DNA of 64,000 nucleotides. Origin: Straminergon stramineum. Lineage: Eukaryota > Streptophyta > Bryopsida > Hypnales > Calliergonaceae. The stretch lies in the NCBI GenBank assembly GCA_963920665.1, contig OY987266.1, positions 18,278,248-18,342,247 on the forward strand, given 5' to 3'. This document shows, in pieces, positions 22,318 through 32,830 of the stretch. Position numbers and translations under genes: made by a program. The stretch's first letter is position 1. Each line of letters opens with the position of its first letter. Under the pieces are notes generated by a model. That model was not told where the DNA came from, searched no databases, and worked only from the letters and a program-made list of their open reading frames with translations.

Positions 22318-25300
22318 ATGGATTCCGCCCAGAGCATGACGAGCTCCTCTTCTTCAACTGTGCCATCCTCTCAACAGACAAGCCATTTCAGTTCTCAGAC
22401 TGAAATGGAGATGGAATCCTCGAAAGCTCGTCACTGGAGCCATGTGGATTATCCCACAACTGATTCAGAGTTGTCAGCGGAGACCAACTCAAAACACTTT
22501 GCTTTGCTGAAAGAAGATCCTCAATGGGGTCGTTTCTTCACGGACTTTGAGACCCTTGAGGTGGGTGAGAAAATCAGCGGAGGCGCTCAAGCCGACATTT
22601 ATGAAGCTCGCAATACACGTGATGGTCCTTTCAATTTGGTGGTGAAGGTGATGAAGGGAGATTCTCCTCTCGAAACTTTCCAAGCGCAATGGCCCATTGG
22701 AATGTTGTCTGCTCGTTCCAAGTATAAACTTTTATTTGATTTGCCGTTGATTACAATTTTGGGAGGAACGGTGTTACGTGATAAGAGGTTGCGTGGACGA
22801 TTTGCGTTTGTGATGTATCGGCGCTGGGGAGATTTGCGTCTGTTGATTGATCGCCGAATGAAACAAGAGCGCAGTACACCTGGCCCTTTCGAAATCGACG
22901 AAGCCATTCATTTGATGTTGCGTATTGCTGAGGATATGGATACTCTACACAACAAGCATAATATATTACATCGCGATTTGAAAGCGTCGAATGTGCTTGT
23001 GTGGGGAGACTTAGAAGACATGAGCCTTATTGCTCCGCCTGGCCGAGTGGAGGGTATAGGATCAGTTGTTGCTGATTTTGAGTGCTCTGTGGGAGTATTG
23101 GGGACCGGGTTTTGGAGGGCCCCAGAAATACTGGAGCAGTTGAAGGCTAGAGTGCGTAGTTCGGAAGTGAAGTTTACAGGTGCGTCGGATGTGTACAGCT
23201 TTGGCATGACTTGCTATGAGATTGTAACAGGTTGCATTCCATATGATGGCCTTGGAGGTGCAGATACGACATCTCAAATTTTGCAAGGTCGACGCCCGGG
23301 ATTGCCGCGTGAACTGCCTGAGTTTGTAAGAACCATGATAGTTGGTTGCTGGCATTCCGATCCATCGGAGAGGCCGACCTTTTCAGACATATGCATGGCC
23401 CTAAATCTGAAGAGAGATTTGAATCTTGTGAGTGTTGTCATCGACAACACATCTGAAAGCGGTGCAAGTATTGTGAAGGTATGTAAGTTCACGACAAGCC
23501 TGTGGAATTAAGCAGTGCTTTATCTGAATAGGAGATTGTTGATTGCCTTTGCAAGATTTATTACCGTGGATTGCTCATCTCCAAGTCTTTTTTGATTAAA
23601 GTTTCTTCAATGCTTCGAGGTTATGTAACTAGGTTTTTAGATCCCTGGGGGAACCATGCAACCTCTTGTTTACTTTTGGTAGAGTTAAACTAAGTCCTAT
23701 GCTTTGAATTTACTATTTAATGACTTTGTGAGCAGTTCTTGATGTAGGGGTTGTGTTGTTTTGGTTGGGAACTTATGGCAAAAGTCTTGCATTATCGATT
23801 GTGCGTGGATTGGGGTTTTAGTTTGTGCAAGCTTGGATTGCTTATTGTTTAGCTTGTATGATTCATTTGATCAATCTCTTGAGAAACATGTTTATTTAAG
23901 CCTTTATTTGTAGTAGAGAGTCTCAGATAGTGTCAAAGTCTCCATGATTGTCGATATATCAATATTGAAGCTCACAAATTACTTTGTTTGACACTTGAAT
24001 TTCATTTGTTGGGTTCTTTGTGGTATCACTAGTTACGCTGACAAATTTATTGTAACTACATTGCGTCAATTGTCACTGTCGTGTTTTGTGAGACATTCAA
24101 TGGCTTGTAAAATTTAGTGCACCTCTTTTCATACTGATGTAAATGCATTAAACTTTAATAGAGTAATGGAAATGAGGTGTTCCAACATGTCTTACAATGA
24201 GTAAAATATTTTTGTCGTTCAGTTAAGAATTAAACGTATTTCGTTGAACAACACACAATTTGGATGCAGGTTGAAAAATGGAACAATCCTCAAGCTTTGA
24301 CTTTGCTTGAAGTCATGCAAAAATTGATGGATATGGACCTATTAATCTTGAAGGCTTCTGACTCGACTTCAAAAGCAATGATTACTCAGTGTGAGTTGTG
24401 TTTTCACACTGTCATTCCAATTGCTAATACCATGAATTCTATTGTGTTTGCCTTATCAGTACGTTAGGGAGGATTCTTTGAGTGGACTCTTTATGGAGGA
24501 CTCTTTGAAGCCTTGTATCTTGACTTTTGTCACTGACATGTTGAGCTACAGATTTTGAGGTGACAGATTGCAAAGGAAGGAAGGTTGTGAATGACAGGTC
24601 TATTGCAAATATCACCAAGGTTTGCATCAAGATTGCCCAATCTTACTTTTATTGTGGGCACTATTGTGTTTTAGACTTTGTAAAATGTTCTTGAGTTGTT
24701 TGGAATGATAAAAGATTACTAATCAGAATATTGTCCTTATTGCGCAGACTCTAAGCTTGCCAGTAAAGACGGAATGCATCAGTGAGAGTTTGGAGACATC
24801 TATCGATGAAAATACTATTGTGCAAATGCATGTCGTAGAGGTCGTTGCTGAGTGGAGTGCAGGTCTTCTTGGGGTTCTTTCTAGACTCTTGGTTGCAACG
24901 AGTTTTCGAGTTCACTCAGCAGGATGCTGGACTCGTAAGGGTCGAGTGGAGTGTTTCATGTACGTGGAAGGCGCAAGAATGGACACCTTCTTGTGGGAAC
25001 TTCGACATAATATGGAACATTTTTCAATATACACTCGACGTTTCAAGATAATTGTTCACAGAGTTGCAGCTGAGGAGTTTTCCCACTTGAATAGACATCT
25101 GCATAATCTGAAGTCTATGGATTTGACCCTTCCTCGCAGCTCATCAAACTTTAGTGTACATCAGAGAAAGGAATCTAGAGAGGGTTTTCGTTCTACCGAA
25201 GTAGTTGTGTGTCTTGAGGATCATTATCTGCTGATCGATGTGTCTGGCACCTTGTCGAATATGAACTATAAAATCTGTCGAGCAAGTACCAATTACCCTA

Positions 25301-26006
25301 GGCCGTTTACGTTCCTGGTAATTCCATGACATTGACCGTGTCTCCAATTATTTTTTTTCCCTCTAGCATGTTCATAAGTAGTGAGGTTGTGCAATCAGTG
25401 CGAATCTCGGAATTGAGGTTGTACTTGTAAGTCCGCATTGAATGGAGTGAATAGGAGGATTGATCTTGATTTGTCCCTTCTGGAAATTACATCTTGTTAA
25501 GGTTGTAAGTCTATTCTTAGATGTTATCAGTAAGAGTATGTTTGATGTACAGAAGGGCAGAGCCATCAAGTGGAAATATATCGTTGGATCGATGGATATC
25601 GATGCAATTGCGAAAGTTGCTTTTGAACGCGGATGCTCTAGAGTAAGCCCTGATTCTCATCCTTGTGACGATTCATTGTGATTTGCGTTCGAGGTCTCAT
25701 GGTTTTAGCCCTCGCACATCATGCGACATGCCATGACTTTCTTGACTGTATGCACTTGAGTTGCTCACAGTGTTGAATTTTTCTGTTGATTCATCTGTAA
25801 ATCTGTTTTGAGAATAGGTCGACGGGCAGCTAATTGTATCCGGTCCCAGTGAAGAGTTTCATGATGACTTGATGAGAAGCGTTCGCAAGAATGGTCTCGT
25901 TGTTACCGGCGGTCAAGTTTATCGTGAGTTTGCCCCCGGATTTTCCTTTCCTTCTGGATATCTCGAGTTCTTCATCACTGAAAAGCCGGCAGCAGGAGCT
26001 GGCTAA
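22318..26006 (+). CDS. Kinase-ACT repeat fusion protein, copy 1 (732 aa, six exons)
   Basis: Exons: 22318-23478, 24270-24390, 24552-24619, 24748-25317, 25553-25642, 25818-26006; all junctions are GT-AG and in phase. Kinase domain about residues 82-365: glycine-rich loop GGAQADIYEA, Lys110, His218-Arg219-Asp220 with Asn225, Asp253-Phe254-Glu255 (Gly of DFG replaced by Glu), Ala268-Pro269-Glu270, DVYSFG and the late Arg in ERPTF. ACT-like repeats of the ACR type follow: about 393-450, a clear one at 478-555 (EWSAGLLGVLSRLL), a third around 598-665, and a short C-terminal unit. Plant ACT kinases such as STY8/17/46 put ACT before the kinase; here the order is reversed. The key Lys and both Asp remain, so activity is plausible. 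A role in sensing a small ligand is inference. Exon 4 read-through would instead end at 25329. Confidence 0.85.
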
Positions 26007-26530
26007 TTCAGATCCATGTTGTCTTTTTTGGTCTAAGGTATGCGCACCTCAAATCGTCACTAATTAGAGCTGAGTATAATTACTATTAGTAAACATGAAT
26101 TGTTATTTTTTTATTTTAATGGCAAATGAATGAACAAGGATTCAAGCAGACTTTAGCATGGATCATATGCATTATTTGGACCCTGTATGAATAAGGCTTG
26201 AATTTTCTACATATTTTTTCTAGGTGCACCAAAAGCCAACAGTAATCTCTCATAGACATCATGTTGTGATTGTGTACTGTGTACATCTTGTGTTTTCAAT
26301 ATTTGAGTTTTACTGAGACTTTTTGGTTGAAATGTAGGTGTCATATTCTGGATAGTGTTGATTATGGGTGGACATACCTAACTTGTATGAAGACAAATTT
26401 TTCTCTAATTTGGCGTCCCTTGCTTAGTGTATTGAGTATTGTGAACTTTTAGCTTCAATCTCTGGAAGTTAGAGAGGAGTACTTCAAGCTTTGGTTGAAG
26501 CTCAACATGCCATTAACATGGCAATGTTGG
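26007..26530. other. 3' flank of kinase-ACT gene 1
   Basis: Likely 3' UTR and downstream DNA. 26090-26460 aligns with 43460-43800 of the other segment copy. The TTAA at 26116-26119 is the unoccupied form of the site filled at 42883-43456. No further gene. Confidence 0.5.
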
Positions 26531-26534
26531 TTCA

Positions 26535-27316
26535 CCCCTCACTACCGAAGGGGACTAGAAGTGTCCTCAGGTCAAATTCAAAGTGCTGTAACTTTTGCAT
26601 CTGATGTCCGAATTCAATAAAACTTGTTGAAAAATTTGTACTCTCTTTTTTCATTTGTGTGGTAAAATTTTCAGATCAATACAAGATATACTGAAATTTT
26701 GAAAGCCAATCAAAGTTCACAAGTTCAATTTGAGTTCACCTAACTGCATTTGATGGTTGCAACTTTGGGGGCTTGTATCTCCTTCATCCAAAGTTTGTTT
26801 TCAATAAAATTTGTTGGGTTATGTTCCCCTTGAAGTCTAGTAATTGTGGTAGAATTTTCATGTCAATTCAGGTGGTTTTGAATGTCAGAAGCATTTTAAT
26901 AGGAGTTTCAGTTTTTGATGTGTTTTTTTCAACTTTTCTTGCTATTTTTTGACATTTCAAAGCCATTTTGTAGACACAATGAGTCAATTGAATGAAATTT
27001 TTTCTTATCAATGTGTTTTTATACTAATTTTGAATCACTCTGTAGTTTAAAGTTTCTTCATTTGAGTAGATTTAGAAACCAAATTTTGCTTCCAAATGTA
27101 TTTTTAGGAAAATTCCAACATCCTTTTTCAACACTAAAACATTATAATCTTGCAATCTATATGGTCAAATGACACCAAATGTAATGCACATCATCTACAA
27201 CAAGTGCACTACAAGATTATACGGTTGAGATCTCTATGTCTTAGTGAAAATTATATCTATAACACTTCAAAAGAAATGTCGTTTTAAAACTTGTTCAAGC
27301 TTTGGGCAGTGAGGGG
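26535..27316 (+). mobile_element. TTAA-type element family C, copy 2 (782 bp)
   Basis: Left flank TTCA (26531-26534), end CCCCTCACTACCGAAGGGG; right end GCAGTGAGGGG then TTAA (27317-27320). The duplicated segment at 43855-43890 lacks it and reads CTTGGTTATTTC, with one decayed TTAA-like site. It matches 10627-11690 but without the nested MITE. No ORF of note. Confidence 0.8.
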
Positions 27317-27492
27317 TTAATTCATAGAGTAAGGACTAACATGTATTAGAGAATGTTGGGTTCCTTTTTTTTGTGTGAAAGATGGCTCATGCTTGTGAAA
27401 GTGGCACTTGATATTGAGTACACTCTTTTTCCTAATGTGATGCTTGTTAACTTTGAAGGGTCAATAGGGATCAATATTTACAATACTATATA

Positions 27493-27795
27493 ACATGATC
27501 CAACAAATTTTTATTGAAAACGAACTTTGGATGAAGGAGATACAAGCCCCCAAAGTTGCAGCCATCAAATGCAGTTTGGTGAACTCAAATTGAACTTGTG
27601 AACTTCAACTAGCTTCCAAAAATTCAATACATCTTGTATTGATCTAAAAAAATTTCCACACAAACTAGCACACAAGCTAGAAGAGAGAGCTCAAATTTTC
27701 CAACAAGTTTTATTGAATTCGGACATTGGATGCAAAAATTACAACACTTTGAATTTGACCTGAGGACACTTTTGGTCCCCTTCGGAAGTGAGGGG
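27493..27795 (-). mobile_element. TTAA-type element family C, truncated reverse copy
   Basis: Reverse complement of the first 300 bp of family C. The end CTTCGGAAGTGAGGGG stops at 27795 and is followed by TTAA (27796-27799). The other end is not found; homology fades near 27493. Within, the GTTGCAGCCATCAAATGCAG and CTCCTTCATCC-type words match 26740-26810 inverted. Confidence 0.75.
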
Positions 27796-28139
27796 TTAAA
27801 TAGTGTGGGACATTGGGACACACTCCATGGGATATACAATTCTACAATTATCATATTTTGTTTGGATGTTATTTAGCATCTATGTCTCATCATGTTCAAG
27901 TACAACACCAAATAAGTAGAATGCATGGCCATTTGGAACTTCTAAGACATGCAAGAGGTTCAATATTGATTCGAATTGGGAGTGCCATGTGTCATTGAAT
28001 CCAACTCAACATGAATACAAACTTTTGTCACTATTGTGTACTTCAATTCTTGCACCTTCTTCATCAAATTCACTAAAGAAAACCCATTTTGGAGCCCAAT
28101 TGGGCTTTCCTAACCTTCAAGGGTTAAATTGGATCTTAA

Positions 28140-28731
28140 CTCCTAAGTGTTTTGATGTCCATTTTTTGGACGATGAATAGATTAAATCTCAATTTTCATC
28201 TTCCTTATTGTTTGGATGAAAGTTATCCTAATTTGTGGAGATATTTTATCAAGTTGTTGTCCAATCTAATGGTTGGATTTGGTGTTAAATAAGAGTGCAT
28301 ATTTTCAAAAATTACCAATGTGCAAGTATGTCAAGTAGTTGACCAAGTCAAAATTGCATTGACTCTAGTTCAAAACCGAATTTGCAAAAATGAGGTCATA
28401 GATTTACTAATGAACACAAAAATTTCAAAAAATCCCCTTGTCTACTTGTCTAGAGAACCTCATTTCAAATCCATTCTAAAAAATTGTACTCAGAAAATGA
28501 TAATATTTTGCTTGTAATCAGATTTAGATGGAATTTTGAAATTTCCCTTCCAAAATTTATAAAAAAAAACATTGGTCATAGCATTGGTGAATCTAATTGT
28601 ACAGATGGAATTTGAAATTCACAATCTACAAGTTTACTTCTATATCAATTCCAAAATATTCTTCCAAATAGCCCTTTACAATGATTTTTCTCAAATTGTC
28701 AACTCTGGAGATGACTCTAGACAATTAGGGG
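28140..28731 (+). mobile_element. TTAA-type element family B, copy 1 (592 bp)
   Basis: TTAA (28136-28139), left end CTCCTAAGTGTTTTGATGTCC, right end GACAATTAGGGG, TTAA (28732-28735). Two relatives: 34295-34874 in the same orientation and 42883-43456 reversed. Shared internal words include AAATTGCATTGACT and CAAGTTGTTGTC. Non-coding. Confidence 0.85.
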
Positions 28732-28735
28732 TTAA

Positions 28736-29115
28736 AAATGCTCTAAAATGGTCTTTGTTCAAATCATGTATTCCCTAGATAATCTAGCACAAGGTTTGAC
28801 ACAAAAAAATTCGTTGTTTAGCAGTTGCATATTCTAGTGTAGGAATGGATTGAGAATGCTCTTGACTTTTCAGTTTGGAAAATCATAACTTGTTCATATT
28901 GCATTAATTTTTGCTGCATTCTATTTTCCACTTAAATATTTTGGGATCAGAAATTAGGAAAAGTTTTAGAACATCCTAGTTGGCTTCAATGCACAAACAT
29001 GTTCAAAATGGTGAATAGAACACCTAAACCCTAAAAAATAGTTCCTCTTTCAAAGGATGAAATACTCACCGACAACTAAAAGGCAGCAAGTGTTGAGTGA
29101 GAGGAGTTTTAACAT
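28736..29115 (-). pseudogene. Decayed fragment of the TMEM70-like gene (intron 2 and end of exon 2)
   Basis: Aligns on the same strand with 45966-46345. The match covers the intron from GATGCTCTAAAATAG through CACCTAAACCCTAAA, then the splice donor (CTCACCGACAAC against CTTACCGACAAC) and about 50 bp of exon 2. The exon part carries a one-base insertion that shifts the frame, and the promoter, exon 1 and exon 3 are missing. It starts exactly at the TTAA bordering the family B element. It is therefore a copied DNA fragment that kept an intron, not a processed pseudogene. Confidence 0.75.
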
Positions 29116-29155
29116 TTTGAACTTAGCAGGAAAAAATTCTTGTAAAAATCACAAA

Positions 29156-30975
29156 TATTCAATCTAAAATCAATTTTAGAAAGAATTATTTTTAAATTTT
29201 TGACTTCAAGTATCATCATAGAATATTAATTTGAATATCAGTTGATTTAGCTATAATTATGGATATATTCTATGGATCAAATTTACAACTATTGTTTGTG
29301 AGCTAGCATCATTAAATTATTATTCTAAGTTTCATCTTATAAATCAAGTCATGTTGCAATTTTGTAAATCTAAACTATCCTTGATCCTTTAGTGGTTAAC
29401 CCCTAAAGTTCCTTGACTATGTTATCAACAAAAACTCTCAAAAATTGCCATTTCTAATACATGAACCAAATTTTTGAAAAATATCATTTTGGGACACATT
29501 TAACCATAGGATCTTGGTGTACACTAGATTGAGAAGATGTTGAAAAAATTTCAGAAATTTCCACCATGTAGATTGCAAGATATTAGCATCTAAAGTGATA
29601 AAAATCTTTTTTTTGGCCTTGTTGAAAAATAGGTTACTGCACTTCTCAAAGTCACATTTGTATAAAAAAGTTTCCCAAATGGTGGTGCTCCTTTAGATTC
29701 ATTCTTCAAGGCAAGTTGACTACATGCTTGAAAATTTTCAGATCATTTGGAATTGTGCAACATATAGGTTATAGTCAGTAGAAAGATCTAGAGAATGATT
29801 CAAAATACTAAATTGTCAACAATTTATTATTGGAAATGAAAAATGCCAATCCCAATGGTTTTAATGTTGTAATAAATAATCTACACCTAAGGGGGTTTCT
29901 TTTTCTAAAAATATTGAAAATTGAGTTAAATAAAGGACTTCAAAGTTTATTTTAGAGTAGAGAATCCATACTTGCCCACAAACTAAAACATCTCATAATT
30001 TTTGACTCATTGATCAAAATGAAATGATTCAAAGCTTTCTATGTATATATAAATTTAGAAAACCAATTTCAAATTTTTATTTTTGAAAAAAATGATTTTT
30101 TCATATCTACCCGGACTGCTTGAGTTGAGAAACAAACTACATATTAGGCCATAACTTTTGACTCATATTTCCAAATGCCCTAAAATTTAAGAAAGATATT
30201 CCTCGTCTGCACCTTCTATTAAAGTTTGGGCTAAAAACATGGAAATCTCTAGTCACATGTACCTATCCAAAATTTCTATGTTGCCAAAAAATGCACCTTC
30301 GTCCTTTCGGGGTTAAAGGACACAAGAATTCAGGGGCTTGGGTGTGACCTTGAACTAAGGGTCTAAAGGGGGTAATCAAATTCTCTTTCACTGAAATGAG
30401 CTTTGACTTCCTGCTTGCTAACTTACAAAGAAAGAGATGGAATCATGAGAGTCCACCAGATCAATTATAAAATTATGGATCTCCTCTTCAGGTCCGCATC
30501 TTGATTCTTATTATTTTGATCACCCCACATCCATCCCTGAGGGTTTGAGAACTAATAAGGTAAGGTCTTAACCCTGGAACCGGGAACAACACTGGGGTGC
30601 TCTTGGTTTATGCTGTAATTGAATCTCTTTACTTCTGAAAAAAGAAAGGCCTTCAATGAGGGCTGACTCATGCTTAAGAAGACTGTGCATACCCCCATCT
30701 CCAACCATAAAAACAGTCGATGAAGAATTGTTTCTCTGTCTACTACATAGATATCCTAAGTCGTTCATTGGATAATTTCAGTCTTCAGGGTCGTTACAGA
30801 GTTAATTGGTAAACTAGAGTTCCTGGATGGTCTGCCAAGCACATTTATTTAAGTGTGCCATTGAAGGTTTCAATGAGAATCAGTTTGCAACATATCTGAA
30901 TACCATGTTGCATTGTTGCTCTTGCTAACGAATCTTCCGTCAGGTTGAATCTTATCAACTGCAATACCATATAAA
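29156..30975 (+). repeat. Dispersed repeat, right copy (interrupted)
   Basis: 29156-29399 aligns with bases 1-194 and 30317-30975 with 195-813 and 1422-1480. The break in the middle is the 913-bp TTAA element. No gene is kept in either copy; the 66-codon minus ORF at 30568 is absent from the left copy. Confidence 0.75.
29400..30312. mobile_element. TTAA-type element G (913 bp)
   Basis: TTAA (29396-29399), CCCCTAAAGTTCCTTGAC at the left, CGTCCTTTCGGGG at the right, TTAA (30313-30316). The unoccupied site is at 191-194 in the left copy of the dispersed repeat (GGGATTTAATGACG). No transposase ORF. Confidence 0.85.
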
Positions 30976-31413
30976 GCTAATCCATTAGTCATCCTAATGT
31001 ACATGTAAAGCTTTCACAACATTCCGATATTAAATATTGCATAAGTGAGAGGGTTATTTTCAATATCAAAGTAGGTAGCTCAAAATATATTCTACAAAAA
31101 GACTAATTAGTTTTGGTATTGGATTGCATAGGTTGATTCCTACTGAAAAATATTTGAACCATTCAATTTGGAATAATGAAGTGCAAGTTATATGGAGTTT
31201 TATTTTGTAGGTAGGAAAAACATATAAAGTTGTTTCCTAATTAAATTATGAAAAATTCCACAAATAAATAAAATGGACACATTTTGTTTACTAGAACATT
31301 TTCACCATCAACGATTCTCAAATCCCTGTAAATGTTATTAGTAGTTTAAGTACCACCTTCCACTTTATGATTTTTTTTAAAGATGAAAATGAAAGGTATT
31401 TTGATTAAATTTT

Positions 31414-31468
<55 letters not shown>

Positions 31469-32830
31469 AAATTTAACCCCAATTATCAACATATTGACAA
31501 AATTTTGCTTGATTTGGACATAATTTTTTTTTTCTAATAATCTTGAAAGACAAAAATCCACTTTTAGGAGGGGCTAGAAGAACTACTTTTTGAAGTTTAG
31601 ACATGTTGAACATGCAATCAATGGAGAGTTTTACTTTAAAATTCACAAAAGATGTACTTGAAGAATTTAACTGAAGGATTGCATCACCAGAGCATTGTGA
31701 AGTTCATGAGTTTTTTGCTGAATTTGCCTAGGAACAAAATTCATAAGATTATTGAACTTGACTAAAACAATACAATTAGGCTTCAATTAGAAATTACCAC
31801 TTCAACTTCCATCCCACCACAAAACTAATATCAAATTGTTGACATGACTAGGTTCTAAAGCTACACTTTGGGTGCACTCTCAATGCAAACTTTTTAGACT
31901 TTCAATTGGTTTGATAGGTGATATCCACACAAAACCATCAAATTGCGACTATTTAATTGAGAAGTGCTAACACGTGAGCCTAGGATCTTGAGCCCATGAG
32001 CTTAGGAGGATAGGCACTTATGTTATAGACACTTTCTATGATTATTTATCAAATAACTATGTTGTAAGTGCCTATTTTACATGCACCTTCCGTAGTTGTA
32101 GGATACCTATGTTATAGAGTCCTTCAATGGATTTAGGGTACCTACTTACACCTATTCTCAAGGCTCATAGGCTTACACGCTAGTGTCATTGCTATTTAAT
32201 TCAATGCCTAAGAATTCAAATTTTACAACTAAAGCTAAGTACTCATGTACAATACATGCATCTAAATCCTAAAAGACCAAGGATGTTTTCTGTCAAAAAC
32301 CACTCAAAACTACCACTTCTATAGTGTTCATCCAATAAAACAATTTTTTGGGGAATCTAACTTTGGGATCTTGTACTTCACTTTTCTAGGATCATGTAGT
32401 AAAAATTTCATCAAATTTGACTATACAAATTGGAAGGTATTAGCATTCAAAATTGGACCAAAAGTTATTTTTTAAGAAGATGCTTACGGATTGCTAGAAA
32501 TAACAAGATTGTCCATAACTATTTCGTCACTAGTCCAAATAGAATGAACCAAAGATTTCCACATCACTAGATGAAATTCATGTACTCTAAAGGGCCACAA
32601 GTTCCTTGAGTTCTTCGGCTGTGGAAACTTAGCCATAGCAACAAGTTGACGTGGTTGGGCGTTGGCCAAGTCACTTTATAATTTTTCTTAATTTTTTTAA
32701 AAAAAATATTTGTAATTTTGTATAGTGGTGGCTTGTTCCTAGCATGGAAAACCAGCTTGAAATGGCCTTCTAATGTAGCTGAATTTCATCTAATGTTGTT
32801 TCCCATTTCAATAATGTCTTTGACAAATGC
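30976..32830. repeat. Partial third copy of the long repeat plus unassigned DNA
   Basis: 30975-31690 aligns with 16940-17600 and with 33940-34290 joined to 34879-35140. Its TTAA at 31346-31349 is an unoccupied site. A (TA)n microsatellite occupies about 31417-31461. 31700-32830 shows no gene and no clear repeat boundary. Confidence 0.6.

Noticed and set aside
28736..29395. Initially read as a further transposon family bounded by TTAA on both sides
   Set aside because: The left part matches the TMEM70-like intron and exon end, and the right part matches the dispersed repeat at the window start, so it is not one element.
31417..31461. (TA)n tract
   Set aside because: Ordinary microsatellite expansion in one copy of a repeat.
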